From Candidatus Agathobaculum intestinipullorum (lineage in GTDB: Bacteria > Bacillota > Clostridia > Oscillospirales > Butyricicoccaceae): a stretch of DNA of 35,366 nt. Below are positions 1-7,111 of the stretch, one piece after another. The position numbers and the translations under genes were made by a program. Each line of letters starts with the position of its first letter. Positions within the stretch are counted from its first letter, which is position 1. The DNA is taken from the NCBI GenBank assembly GCA_019117485.1, contig DWZQ01000018.1:1-35366 (forward strand), given 5' to 3'. The notes under the pieces were generated by a model. That model had not been told where the DNA came from. It saw only the letters and a list, made by a program, of their open reading frames with translations, and did no database searches.

Positions 1-588
1 TCTGCTTTGGGCTGGTATGGCTGTATGTATTATTGGGTCACGATGCTAACCAACAGCTATGCGGTCTATCTCGGTGTTTCGTGTGTAGCGAAAGAACAGG
101 CGCAGGGAACGGCAGAATATCTATTTACAAAACCAGTGGGTCGCAACAAGGTTGTCTGTGCCAAAGCAGTTGCCTGTGTATGTAATTTGCTTGCACTTGC
201 GGTATTCAGCGGGTTATGTAATTATTTTACCGCCATTTTACCGCTAGGCGGTTTAGAGCAAAGAAACGCTGCTTTTACCACCACATTGGGCCTGTTTTTG
301 ACAGGGTTGACTTTGTTTGCAATCACGCTTCTGGCCTCCAGCCTGACGAGAACCTATAAAGGGGCTGTTCGGATAGGCGCGGGAATATTATTGCTCTTTT
401 ATGGCATCAGCATCACCGCCGAATATCTTGAAGCTCCAATGCTGTACTGCTTAACGCCATTAAAATTCTTCGATGTTTACACAGTGGCAATAAGTGGAAT
501 ACAGTTTTCGTTCTTCCTATTGGCTATGATAATTGCGATTGGTTCTGTTATCACAGCTCAAAAAGTTTGGACGCTCAGGGAAATTTGA
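1..588 (+). CDS. ABC-2 type transporter permease, C-terminal part (5' truncated by window)
   Basis: The reading frame is open from the first base and ends in TGA at 586-588, giving about 195 residues. The visible part has the ABC-2 permease pattern: a hydrophobic segment, then a cytoplasmic stretch with the motif KEQAQGTAEYLFTKPVGR, typical of the loop that contacts the ATPase, followed by four or five further hydrophobic segments. Such permeases export antimicrobial peptides, lipids or drugs with a separate ATPase subunit, which would lie upstream of the window. The gene is probably cargo of the integrative element. It is followed after 1 nt by the KTR gene, suggesting cotranscription. The substrate cannot be judged from this fragment. 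Confidence 0.75.
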   Translation, partial: SALGWYGCMYYWVTMLTNSYAVYLGVSCVAKEQAQGTAEYLFTKPVGRNKVVCAKAVACVCNLLALAVFSGLCNYFTAILPLGGLEQRNAAFTTTLGLFLTGLTLFAITLLASSLTRTYKGAVRIGAGILLLFYGISITAEYLEAPMLYCLTPLKFFDVYTVAISGIQFSFFLLAMIIAIGSVITAQKVWTLREI

Positions 589-589
589 A

Positions 590-787
590 ATGAACGATAT
601 GGATAGCTTCGAGTGGCTGCTATGTCCTGTCTGTAACAGTAAAACTCGTATCAAGCTGCGGTTAGATGCTGAGCTGAAAAACTTTCCTTTGTTTTGTCCT
701 AAATGCAAACAAGAAACTTTAATCAGCGTAGAAAAATTTAAGATTTTAGTTATCACAGAGCCAGACGCACAGACGCAGAGCCGATAA
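590..787 (+). CDS. Cysteine-rich KTR-domain small protein
   Basis: This is a 65-residue protein with two CxxC pairs (CPVC near residue 13 and CPKC near residue 35) and a KTRIKLR stretch after the first pair. This is the layout of the cysteine-rich KTR family, small probable zinc-ribbon proteins recurrent in conjugative elements of Clostridia. The function is unknown; nucleic-acid binding is only an inference from the zinc ribbon. ATG 590 is chosen because it follows the permease stop at once and places the first CxxC where the family has it. A longer frame from 533 would overlap the permease. The stop codon lies inside the 5' arm of a terminator. Confidence 0.75.
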   Translation: MNDMDSFEWLLCPVCNSKTRIKLRLDAELKNFPLFCPKCKQETLISVEKFKILVITEPDAQTQSR

Positions 788-829
788 CCCGTTAGCCCTC
801 AGGCGCGGATTATCGGCTCTTTTGTTTTC
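778..829 (+). terminator. Rho-independent terminator after the KTR gene
   Basis: A perfect 10-bp inverted repeat (GAGCCGATAA at 778-787 and TTATCGGCTC at 810-819) is followed by TTTTGTTTT. The 5' arm includes the KTR stop codon. Confidence 0.8.
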
Positions 830-1029
830 GGCGGCTGTCAATTAAAGCCGCCGCGTTATACGACGACTTTATGAGGAACACGGCGGTTTCCGAGGAGGGA
901 TCGTCGTGTTCATTTTGCTTTTTCATAGTACGCATGATCTTCACCAGCTAAAAAAAGCGTAGCTCCCCCTCCGGGCAAGTCCGGCATTGGACGCGAAATT
1001 TGCCAGTACATTAAGAATAATGTCATTTC

Positions 1030-1070
1030 ACGCGCTTGTGTGGCATCACGCCATGCGAGCGCGTTTTTCT
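1030..1070 (+). terminator. Terminator-like hairpin in element noncoding DNA
   Basis: ACGCGCT at 1030-1036 pairs with AGCGCGT at 1058-1064. An inner TGGC/GCCA stem extends it, and it is followed by a TTTTT run. It would end transcripts entering from upstream before the sigma-like gene. Confidence 0.65.
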
Positions 1071-1076
1071 ATACCC

Positions 1077-1101
1077 ACCTTGGGACAAGTTGTCCCGAGG
1101 T
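1077..1101. repeat. Long dyad (GGGACAA-G-TTGTCCC core)
   Basis: The dyad is ACCT-t-GGGACAA-g-TTGTCCC-g-AGGT: two perfect 7-bp arms around one base, then a mismatch and four more pairs. It is long enough for a dimeric regulator or a relaxosome protein. A shorter similar sequence (GACAAATTGTCCC) recurs near 1935-1947. No T-run follows, so it is not a terminator. Confidence 0.6.
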
Positions 1102-1140
1102 AGGCAGGGGCGGCCCCGGCTGCCGATCCCCGCCATCCCC

Positions 1141-1180
1141 CGTTCAGATCGTCCACCCACAACAAAAATCTGAACGGAGG
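1141..1180 (+). promoter_or_regulatory. Inverted repeat abutting the ribosome site of the sigma-like gene
   Basis: CGTTCAGAT (1141-1149) is repeated inverted as ATCTGAACG (1168-1176), a perfect 9-bp match. The last G of the second arm is the first base of the GGAGG ribosome site (1176-1180). As RNA it could hinder ribosome access; as DNA it could be an operator. Confidence 0.55.
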
Positions 1181-1188
1181 AAAATATA

Positions 1189-1608
1189 ATGACTACTATC
1201 AATCTGAAGGACTTTTACTCTTGGCACACCCATGATGAATATATCGAAGTTTCCGATGAAGTGGCCGCCGAGCTGCGGGCCGACAAGCTGTATGAGGCTG
1301 CCTACCAGCGGCGGATAATCCGCAATAAGGCACAGTATTCCCTCGACTGTGATGATGGGATCGAATACTCTGCCTGCCTTTCCGAGCCGACCCCGCAGGA
1401 GCTGCTGGAGCGCATGGAGCGTTTCTGCGATCTGTGGAACGCGCTGAACACTTTGCCCGAAACGCAGGGGCTTCGCATTGATGCCTGTATCATTGAAGGC
1501 AAGAGCATGACTGAGGTTGCCGAGGCCGATGGCGTAAGCGTGGCCGCCGTACATAAATCTATCCAGCAGGGTTTGAAGTCCATGAAAAAATATTTGCAAA
1601 ATGTTTGA
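1189..1608 (+). CDS. Sigma-70-like (region 4) small regulator of the integrative element
   Basis: This 139-residue protein ends in a clear sigma region-4 helix-turn-helix (residues 105-138, MTEVAEADGVSVAAVHKSIQ followed by a basic helix). The N-terminal part is acidic and unassigned. Proteins of this size and type are frequent in Tn1549-like elements near the recombination genes, where they are annotated as sigma-70 family or sigma-like regulators. No convincing region 2 is seen, so it may act as a DNA-binding regulator rather than a full sigma factor. GGAGG at 1176-1180 is well spaced from ATG 1189. The gene stands alone, with hairpins before it and about 450 noncoding bases after it. Confidence 0.7.
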   Translation: MTTINLKDFYSWHTHDEYIEVSDEVAAELRADKLYEAAYQRRIIRNKAQYSLDCDDGIEYSACLSEPTPQELLERMERFCDLWNALNTLPETQGLRIDACIIEGKSMTEVAEADGVSVAAVHKSIQQGLKSMKKYLQNV

Positions 1609-2060
1609 TGTAGGGGGTTAAAAAACATCTTCCAAATGTCCTTGGTATATGAGAGGAGTTGATCCTCTCCACAACTGAATAGCGGCGGCTCCGGGCATAG
1701 TGCGAGGAGCCGGGCGGCGGGTGCGCCAGGACTTCTCCAACACGGAGGACGAGCGATCCACACCAACGCCGCAAGTGGGGACTTGCCACCCCACGGCCAC
1801 GATCCGCGAGTGGACAGGCTGGCAGCCTGTCCCCCGGAGCTGCCGCACCACCCCAGCAAGGAGCGTCGCGCCGAGTATAGCTGTCTTATGACGGGCCAAG
1901 AAAATGAGCGCGGCGCTCCTTATTCTAACTTCGAGACAAATTGTCCCAATGTGGAGAAAGGCAAAAGGGCGACACCCAATCGCGGGTGCCGCCTTTTCGT
2001 GTTTCCCCAACAGACAACGGGGATCAATCAGTTCTACGCCATTTGTGAAGGAGGTCATCT
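1609..2060. other. Palindrome-rich noncoding stretch of the integrative element
   Basis: Several short frames are open on both strands but none has a ribosome site or a recognisable product. The stretch is rich in hairpins: GTGGGG/CCCCAC (1775-1780 with 1789-1794), a 19-bp palindrome GACAGGCTG-g-CAGCCTGTC (1813-1831) and a terminator-like hairpin near 1963-2000. It could encode an untranslated RNA or a transfer/recombination site, or be a decayed gene. I cannot tell which. Confidence 0.5.
1963..2000 (+). terminator. Terminator-like hairpin before the TnpW-like gene
   Basis: AAAAGG followed by a GC-rich arm ending in CACCC (about 1963-1978) pairs, with one bulge, with GGGTGCCGCCTTTT (1984-1997), leaving an A/T-flanked stem with a U-run on the 3' side. 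It probably ends transcription from the noncoding region. Confidence 0.55.
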
Positions 2061-2279
2061 ATGGAGCGCACAAGAGAATTAACCACTTTCGCCATTGACG
2101 GTTATCAAATATCCGCTACCTTTGCCGATAGCAGAAACACAACGGCCCTCGGCCATGTGAAACAGATTTTGCTATCCTCTTTTGCCAACAATGCCGCCAA
2201 GCATACCCACGGCGACATCCTTGCAATCCACCCCAATCGGAGCGATAATAATAGTGGGGGTAGCCCCTATGTACCTTGA
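2061..2279 (+). CDS. TnpW-like small transposon-encoded protein
   Basis: This 72-residue protein has the pattern of the small TnpW family: a strand with a YQISATFADSRNTTALGHVK core, then a helix (residues 10-45), directly upstream of a large serine recombinase. Members accompany tnpX-like recombinases in Clostridia elements; their role is not established. A strong ribosome site (AAGGAGG, about 2047-2053) precedes ATG 2061. The C-terminal 25 residues look disordered. The short length makes the family call tentative. Confidence 0.6.
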   Translation: MERTRELTTFAIDGYQISATFADSRNTTALGHVKQILLSSFANNAAKHTHGDILAIHPNRSDNNSGGSPYVP

Positions 2280-2351
2280 AAAGTTCATATCTCCCGCGTA
2301 TTGATTCGCTCTTTTGGTTTGCCCTTATGACAAATGAAAGGACGGATCAAT

Positions 2352-3974
2352 ATGGAAAATAACATTCTTATCGGAACTCGCGTTGACTGTTTGTATAGAG
2401 TGTCCACCGACAAGCAAGTGGACTATGACGATAAAAGCCAAGCCGACATCCCCATGCAGCGCAGAGAGTGCCACCGCTTCTGTGAAAAGATGGGCTGGAC
2501 GATTGTTCACGAAGAACAGGAGGACGGCGTATCCGGCCACAAGGTACGGGCCGAAAACCGCGACAAACTCCAAATCATCAAAGAACGGGCCAAGCAGGGC
2601 AAGTTCGATATTCTGCTGGTGTTCATGTTTGACCGCATCGGGCGTATCGCTGACGAAACGCCCTTTGTGGTGGAATGGTTTGTCAAGAACGGCATCCGGG
2701 TATGGAGTACCCAAGAGGGTGAGCAGCGTTTTGATACCCACACCGACAAACTCACCAACTATATCCGCTTCTGGCAAGCTGACGGTGAAAGCGAAAAGAC
2801 TTCTATCCGCACAAAAACCGCCCTCGGCCAGCTTGTCGAGGACGGCGGTTTCAAAGGCGGGCTTGCTCCCTACGGCTACGATCTCGTAAAAAGTGGCCGC
2901 TTCAACAAGCGAAAGCATGAGGTTTATGAGCTGGTTGTCAACGAGGCCGAGGCCGCTGTGGTGCGGATTATCTTTGACAAGTATGTGCATGAGGGCTACG
3001 GAGCCCAGCGGATCGCCACCTATCTGAATAAGCTCGGGTATCGGGCAAGGTCGGGTAAGATGTGGCACCACGCCAGCATCCGGGGTATCATCTGCAACCT
3101 CACCTATACCGGCGTACTCCGCAGCGGCGATAGCCGATCCCAAGTGCTGCTGCACTTGCAGATTATCCCGCCGGAACTCTTTGAGGCCGCACAGCATATC
3201 CGCACTTCCCGTGCCAATTCTGCCGAACAGGAGCGCCGTGTTCCTCTCAACACCCGAGGCCAGTCCCTGCTGGCCGGGAATGTGTTTTGTGGTCATTGTG
3301 GCTCCCGGCTCTCACTCACCACAAACGGCAAGGCTTATCCCTGCAAGGACGATCCAAACCGCATTGTAAAGCGTGTACGGTATATCTGCTACGGCAAAAC
3401 CCGCAAGCAAACGGAATGTGACGGTCAGACCGGGTACACGGCACATACCCTTGACGGCATCATTGATAAGGTGGTGCGACAGATCTTTGAGCGTATGAAA
3501 GCTGTCCCCAAAAGTGAGATCGTCAATATCCGATACAAAGAAAAGATGGAGGAACGGAAAGCGCTGCTCCGCAGCATCCGGGCCGAACATACAAAAGTAT
3601 CTGCCGAGCTGAATATGCTGAAGGCCGAGGTCATTAAATCCCTGCGCGGCGAAAGTGCTTTTTCGCAGGACTTGCTCGGCTCTCTGATTTCTGACTGTGA
3701 GACAAAATGTCTCGAAGTTCAGCAGCAGCTTGAGGCGGCGCAACTGGCCTATGACGAAGGACAGGCTGTGCTGGAACACTTGAACGCCCAATACGATGAC
3801 ATTATCTCTTGGGCTGATATGTACGACACCGCCAGCATGGAGGCAAAGAAAATGATCGTCAACTGCCTTATCAAGCGGGTGGAGGTCTACCGGGACTACA
3901 AGTTGCATATCGACTTTAACATTGACTTTGAGCAGTTCAGCATGGGCATGGACATCGTTGCCATCGCTGCATAA
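2352..3974 (+). CDS. Large serine recombinase (TnpX/TndX type)
   Basis: At 540 residues this fits the large serine recombinase family, which integrates and excises the element by double-strand exchange at a 2-bp core. The N-terminal resolvase domain carries the catalytic serine in YRVSTDKQ (Ser18) and the region FDRIGRIADE. The recombinase domain (about 160-270) includes GLAPYGYDLV and RIATYLNKLGYRARSG. A zinc ribbon follows (CGHCGSRL near 308 with later Cys pairs), then a long coiled coil (about 385-480). ATG 2352 is preferred because GAAAGGA (about 2336-2342) is well placed for it; ATG 2334 in frame would add six residues. It is the terminal gene of the element, next to tRNA-Ala. Confidence 0.92.
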   Translation: MENNILIGTRVDCLYRVSTDKQVDYDDKSQADIPMQRRECHRFCEKMGWTIVHEEQEDGVSGHKVRAENRDKLQIIKERAKQGKFDILLVFMFDRIGRIADETPFVVEWFVKNGIRVWSTQEGEQRFDTHTDKLTNYIRFWQADGESEKTSIRTKTALGQLVEDGGFKGGLAPYGYDLVKSGRFNKRKHEVYELVVNEAEAAVVRIIFDKYVHEGYGAQRIATYLNKLGYRARSGKMWHHASIRGIICNLTYTGVLRSGDSRSQVLLHLQIIPPELFEAAQHIRTSRANSAEQERRVPLNTRGQSLLAGNVFCGHCGSRLSLTTNGKAYPCKDDPNRIVKRVRYICYGKTRKQTECDGQTGYTAHTLDGIIDKVVRQIFERMKAVPKSEIVNIRYKEKMEERKALLRSIRAEHTKVSAELNMLKAEVIKSLRGESAFSQDLLGSLISDCETKCLEVQQQLEAAQLAYDEGQAVLEHLNAQYDDIISWADMYDTASMEAKKMIVNCLIKRVEVYRDYKLHIDFNIDFEQFSMGMDIVAIAA

Positions 3975-3976
3975 AG

Positions 3977-4010
3977 CAAAAACCCCACTTCCGAAGAAGT
4001 GAGGTTTTCG
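3977..4010 (+). terminator. Terminator after the serine recombinase
   Basis: An AAAACCCCACTTC arm pairs with GAAGTGAGGTTTT around a CGAA loop, with A-rich and T-rich flanks. It can act in both directions, so it may also end the leftward tRNA-Ala transcript. Confidence 0.8.
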
Positions 4011-4028
4011 TTCACAATCTCTTGGTGA

Positions 4029-4104
<76 letters not shown>

Positions 4105-4147
4105 AGATAAGAGAGATTGTGATGTTTAATTTTTATGTTCCCTGTAC

Positions 4148-4195
4148 GGGGGTTGTTTACCGCTTCAACCGGGCTCCCAGCTGAGCTATACCCCC
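4148..4195 (-). ncRNA. Truncated tRNA-Ala-like unit (48 nt)
   Basis: On the minus strand the unit begins like the neighbouring tRNA-Ala (GGGGGTATAGCTCAGCTGGG), keeps the D arm, then has CCG-GTTGAAG-CGG instead of an anticodon arm, and ends ACCCCC, which pairs with the first six bases. It lacks a normal anticodon arm, T arm and CCA. It may be a pseudo-tRNA or a processed tRNA-like RNA. Transcription is likely given the upstream promoter. Confidence 0.55.
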
Positions 4196-4238
4196 AAATA
4201 AAAGGGTGTGCTGAGTATTTCTTATTCAATTTTTCTAA

Positions 4239-4285
4239 GGGGTGTGTAACCGCTTCAACCGTGCTCCCAGCTGAGTTATACCCCC
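4239..4285 (-). ncRNA. Truncated tRNA-Ala-like unit (47 nt)
   Basis: This is a second copy of the 48-nt unit. It begins GGGGGTATAACTCAGCTGGG, has a weakened D stem (A-C mismatch), the same GGTTGAAGCGGT segment, and ends near CACCCC opposite GGGG. It is more degenerate than its neighbour, which favours decay. Confidence 0.5.
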
Positions 4286-4321
4286 AGGTACATCGACAAG
4301 TTTATCCTGACGACAAAATAT

Positions 4322-4350
4322 ATTATACGCAACATGCTTCATTCTGTCAA
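4322..4350 (-). promoter_or_regulatory. Perfect-consensus sigma-A promoter of the tRNA-Ala array
   Basis: Reading leftward, TTGACA (4345-4350) and TATAAT (4322-4327) are separated by exactly 17 bp. The start would fall near 4315, about 30 nt before the first truncated unit. This is the only full-consensus promoter seen in the window, as expected for stable RNA. Confidence 0.9.
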
Positions 4351-4724
4351 GAAAAAAATCAAGAATGCTGTAAAAATCTTGAGCCAATGTGTGGCGCAAC
4401 GACAGATCATCGTGCCGCATATAATTGTGGCGTTTGGCCACAAATTTGACTGTTTAAAAGTAATTTGCGAAAAGTTCTTCTTGTCTTTTGTCGGTAAATC
4501 CATTACTATGGAATAAGATTTATCATGCGGTATGGCAAAATCCATATTGCGTGCGCGGCTGTTGGCTGCGCGTGATTGAGATTGCCGCCATGTTGGGTGG
4601 CGGCATGCACCGTGCGTAATAGGCGCGCGGCAGGGAAATGAGGAAATAGGGGCAGCGCTGTATCAGTGGAATTTGTGTGTGATGGGATGATCAGTCGGAG
4701 CAGCGCAGCCGGAGGAATGGGAAC
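4351..4724. other. Intergenic stretch before the LacI-type regulator
   Basis: No gene is seen. Base composition shifts from AT-rich (to about 4540) to host-like GC-rich. A perfect 7-bp hairpin GCCGCCA/TGGCGGC (4584-4590 with 4598-4604) lies 130 bp before the regulator and could be an autoregulatory operator or a weak RNA structure. I found no clear promoter for the regulator. Confidence 0.5.
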
Positions 4725-4736
4725 AGGAGTATTGAG

Positions 4737-5759
4737 ATGGCAGTTACATTGGCCGAGATCGCCGCGTTGGCGGGCGTCTCGCGCGGCACAGTCGACCGTG
4801 CTTTGAATAATCGCGGTCGGGTCGATCCTAAGGTGGCTGCGCGCGTGCGCCGGATTGCGCGGGAGCTGGGTTACCGCCCCAACCGCGCGGGGCGTGTGCT
4901 CGCGTTGGCGAAAAATCCGATCCGGATTGGCGTGATCGTGCAGTCAGTTGAAACGATGTTCATGAACATGGTGTATGAGGAAGCGCAACATGCCCGTGTC
5001 CGTTTGAAAAGCGAGGGCGCGGAGGTGTTGCTATGCCCTCTTGAGGGCGTGGATGCGAGGCGGCAGCTAGCCGCAATTGATGAGTTGGTCGAGGCTGGCG
5101 TGCAGGGGCTGGCCATCACGCCGGTGGAGGACGAAGCGGTGCGCGCCCGGCTGCATACTTTATCTACACAAATGCCGGTTGTCACATTTAATACCGATCT
5201 GGCCGATTCCGGTCGACTGTGTTATGTCGGTTCGGACAACTACGCTTGTGGCCGCGCCTGTGCTGGGCTGATGGGTTTATTGCTGCCGGATGGCGGCGAC
5301 GTGCTGGTGGTTGCCGGGCAGGAGCACAACCTGTCCCACCGGCAGCGGGTGGATGGCTTTTGTGATGAGGCTGCCGCGTGTTTTCCGGGTCTGCGTTTGT
5401 TGCCACCCCAGACCTGTGGCGATGATCAGCAATTGGCGCACGACATTGTGTGCCGTGCGGTGCAGGATCACTCCGGCCTGCGGGGGGTATATATCTCGGT
5501 CAATGGGCAGGTGGGTGCGTGTGACGCGGTGCGTGAACTCGGTTTGCAAGGCAAGGTGCACCTTATCTGTCATGACCTGTCTGAAGTCAATGCGGCAAAT
5601 GTGCGCGCTGGGCTGATCGACTTCCTGATCGATCAGGATGCATATTTGCAAGGTGTGCGTCCGGTCGAATTGTTGCTTGATTATCTGCTGGTCGGGGAAA
5701 AGCCGGAAAGCGATCGGATTTTAGCGCGCATTGATATCCGCAACCGGTACAATGTGTGA
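4737..5759 (+). CDS. LacI-family transcriptional regulator
   Basis: This 340-residue protein has the family architecture. The N-terminal helix-turn-helix (residues 3-24, VTLAEIAALAGVSRGTVDRA) and hinge helix region (about 45-58) are followed by a type-I periplasmic-binding-protein-like effector domain (about 61-340), with the core pattern IRIGVIVQS and a sugar-binding-like cleft (VTFNTD, VGSDNYACGR). Such proteins usually repress or activate carbohydrate genes according to a bound sugar. A ribosome site AGGAG (4725-4729) precedes ATG 4737. The next gene is a carbohydrate-esterase-like hydrolase 22 bp downstream, so it probably regulates its own small operon. The ligand cannot be told from sequence. 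Confidence 0.9.
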   Translation: MAVTLAEIAALAGVSRGTVDRALNNRGRVDPKVAARVRRIARELGYRPNRAGRVLALAKNPIRIGVIVQSVETMFMNMVYEEAQHARVRLKSEGAEVLLCPLEGVDARRQLAAIDELVEAGVQGLAITPVEDEAVRARLHTLSTQMPVVTFNTDLADSGRLCYVGSDNYACGRACAGLMGLLLPDGGDVLVVAGQEHNLSHRQRVDGFCDEAAACFPGLRLLPPQTCGDDQQLAHDIVCRAVQDHSGLRGVYISVNGQVGACDAVRELGLQGKVHLICHDLSEVNAANVRAGLIDFLIDQDAYLQGVRPVELLLDYLLVGEKPESDRILARIDIRNRYNV

Positions 5760-5781
5760 TAGGGGCATAGGAGGGACGGTT

Positions 5782-6552
5782 ATGCAGACGGTAACGGTGC
5801 CGCACGGCACATTGACGCACGCAGGTGTGGCGGCAGGCGTGGGTAAGCCTGCGCTTGTGCTTTGTCCGGGAGGCGGCTATGAATATTGCTCAATTCGCGA
5901 GGGTGCACCCGTCGCGCGCGCTTTTGCACGGCACGGGATCGAGACCTTTGTGTTGGACTACGATTGTACGGATGCACCGCTCGGTACGCGGCCGCTACAT
6001 GCGCTGTCCGCAGCAGTGGCGTGGGTGCGACAGCATGCCGCGCAATACGGGGTGGATGGGAACCGCATCGCGGTCGGCGGTTTTTCGGCGGGCGCGCATT
6101 TGGCGGGCACGCTTGCGGCGGTGTGGAATAGGCCGGATTGGTTCGGACAAGATACCGATCTTGCGTTGCACCGGCCGTATGCCGCCGTTCTGTGTTATCC
6201 GGTGGTGACGGCGGGGGAATATGCTCACCGCGGTAGCTTTGTGCAGCTGGCAGGCGCGGATGAGCACCGACAGCAGGCGTTTTCACTTGAAACGCTGGTG
6301 GATGCGGACATGCCGCCGGTATTTTTATGGCATACGCTGAAGGACGGTTCCGTGCCGGTGGAAAATACACTGCTGCTCGAAGCCGCACTACGACGTGCAG
6401 GTGTGTCGCATGAGTTGCATCTGTTCCCGCACGGCGTACACGGGCTGGCGTTGGCAGACTTTGAAACCTACGACCCGTCGCGCGGGCGCCGCCCCGACCG
6501 GCATGTCGCCCGGTGGCTGGAGCTGTGCGCTGAGTGGCTGAGGGAGGTATAA
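5782..6552 (+). CDS. Alpha/beta-hydrolase, acetyl-esterase/lipase type
   Basis: This 256-residue cytoplasmic hydrolase has no signal peptide. It carries an oxyanion-type CPGGGY (28-33), the nucleophile elbow GFSAG (Ser102), a plausible acid in HTLKDGSVPVENT and a C-terminal HGVHG histidine. This matches BD-FAE/acetylxylan-esterase-like hydrolases, which remove acyl groups from sugars or small esters. ATG 5782 is chosen over the upstream frame start because GGAGGGA (about 5770-5776) is ideally placed. It lies between a LacI regulator and an acetyltransferase remnant, consistent with deacylation of an imported sugar. The substrate is inference. Confidence 0.85.
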   Translation: MQTVTVPHGTLTHAGVAAGVGKPALVLCPGGGYEYCSIREGAPVARAFARHGIETFVLDYDCTDAPLGTRPLHALSAAVAWVRQHAAQYGVDGNRIAVGGFSAGAHLAGTLAAVWNRPDWFGQDTDLALHRPYAAVLCYPVVTAGEYAHRGSFVQLAGADEHRQQAFSLETLVDADMPPVFLWHTLKDGSVPVENTLLLEAALRRAGVSHELHLFPHGVHGLALADFETYDPSRGRRPDRHVARWLELCAEWLREV

Positions 6553-6554
6553 CC

Positions 6555-7047
6555 ATGGAAATACGGCACACGCGGACGGACGACCTGCCCGTACTGCGCA
6601 CGATTTTTGACAACGCGCGTCGGTTTATGGTGCACACCGGCAACCCAAACCAGTGGGAGGAGGGCTTCCCGCCGCAGGCGGTGCTGGAGGCCGATATTCA
6701 AGCCGAATGCAGCTATGTCTGCGTCGAAGATGGGCGCATTTTGGCGACGTTTTTCTTTTCTACTGCGGGGGAACCGACCTATCGGGTGATTCGCGAGGGG
6801 GCGTGGCTGGATGCTGCGCCTTACGGTGTGGTGCATCGCATTGCGGCAGCCGAACAGGGGCACGGTGCGGCGGCATACTGTCTGGACTGGTGCTTGGCAC
6901 AGTGCGGCAACATCCGTATTGATACCCACCGCCGACAACAAACCCATGCAGCGGCTGCTCGCGCGGCTGGGCTATGCCTATTGTGGGCTGATCGATCTGG
7001 AAGAAGGGCGCGGCGAGCGGCTGGCCTTTCAAAAACGTCAGGAATAG
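6555..7047 (+). pseudogene. GNAT-family N-acetyltransferase, broken by a 1-bp frameshift
   Basis: The first part (from ATG 6555, ribosome site AGGGAGG 6541-6547) reads as an acetyltransferase of the GNAT fold: MEIRHTRTDDLPVLRTIFDN and later APYGVVHRIAAAEQGHGAA, the acetyl-CoA-binding loop. At about 6924-6933 the frame breaks. Removing one C from the run around 6930 restores RIDTHADNKPMQRLLARLGY, a normal C-terminal GNAT segment, and continues to a stop at 7045-7047 in the other frame. As written, the first frame runs on through unrelated sequence to 7103. The total of about 163 residues is normal for the family. It is either a real recent mutation or a sequencing error. It is 2 nt downstream of the hydrolase gene. 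Confidence 0.85.
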
Positions 7048-7048
7048 A

Positions 7049-7093
7049 CAAAACCCGGAGCGGAACCGGTTGGTTCTGCTCCGGGTTGTTTTG
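7049..7093. terminator. Bidirectional terminator between convergent genes
   Basis: AAAACCCGGAGC-GAACC pairs with GGTTC-GCTCCGGGTT, with an A-run before and TTGTTTTGT after. It separates the plus-strand acetyltransferase remnant from minus-strand lrgB and has T-runs on both strands. Confidence 0.88.
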
Positions 7094-7111
7094 TATTCCA
7101 TGATGCGAGGC

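Larger units (their letters stand above)
830..1188. other. Noncoding stretch of the integrative element
   Basis: I see no convincing gene in these 360 bp. A 26-codon frame (871-951, MRNTAVSEEG...) is open but has no clear ribosome site and is not called. The stretch holds a terminator-like hairpin, a long dyad and a hairpin next to the ribosome site of the following gene, each listed separately. Confidence 0.5.
1..4028 (+). mobile_element. Right end of a Tn1549/Tn4451-like integrative element (left end outside window)
   Basis: The cluster of a KTR zinc-ribbon protein, a short sigma-like protein, a TnpW-like small protein and a TnpX-type large serine recombinase, all on the plus strand, is typical of the recombination end of Clostridia integrative and conjugative elements. 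The ABC permease fragment at the window start is probably cargo. The recombinase is the last gene, and its terminator ends near 4010. The intact tRNA-Ala gene starts (3' end) at 4029, so the junction should lie between about 4010 and 4029. The exact boundary is not resolved because the other end is not in the window and serine recombinases leave only a very short core. No conjugation genes are visible here. Confidence 0.7.
4105..4285 (-). repeat. Tandem array of tRNA-Ala-derived units, period 90-91 bp
   Basis: The tRNA 5' ends fall at 4104, 4195 and 4285, so units repeat every 91 and 90 bp. The two spacers are both 43 bp (4105-4147 and 4196-4238) and weakly alike. This points to an old tandem duplication in which the two promoter-proximal units lost the middle of the tRNA. 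Confidence 0.75.

Noticed and set aside
871-951. 26-codon peptide MRNTAVSEEG... in the element's noncoding DNA
   Set aside because: No convincing ribosome site and no recognisable pattern; it could be a leader peptide but cannot be supported.
1302-1859. 185-codon minus-strand frame over the sigma-like gene and the following noncoding block
   Set aside because: No ribosome site and low-complexity composition; the plus-strand gene has a clear HTH and a good ribosome site.
2325-3296. 323-codon minus-strand frame opposite the serine recombinase
   Set aside because: The recombinase frame is unambiguous; the opposite frame shows no family motif.
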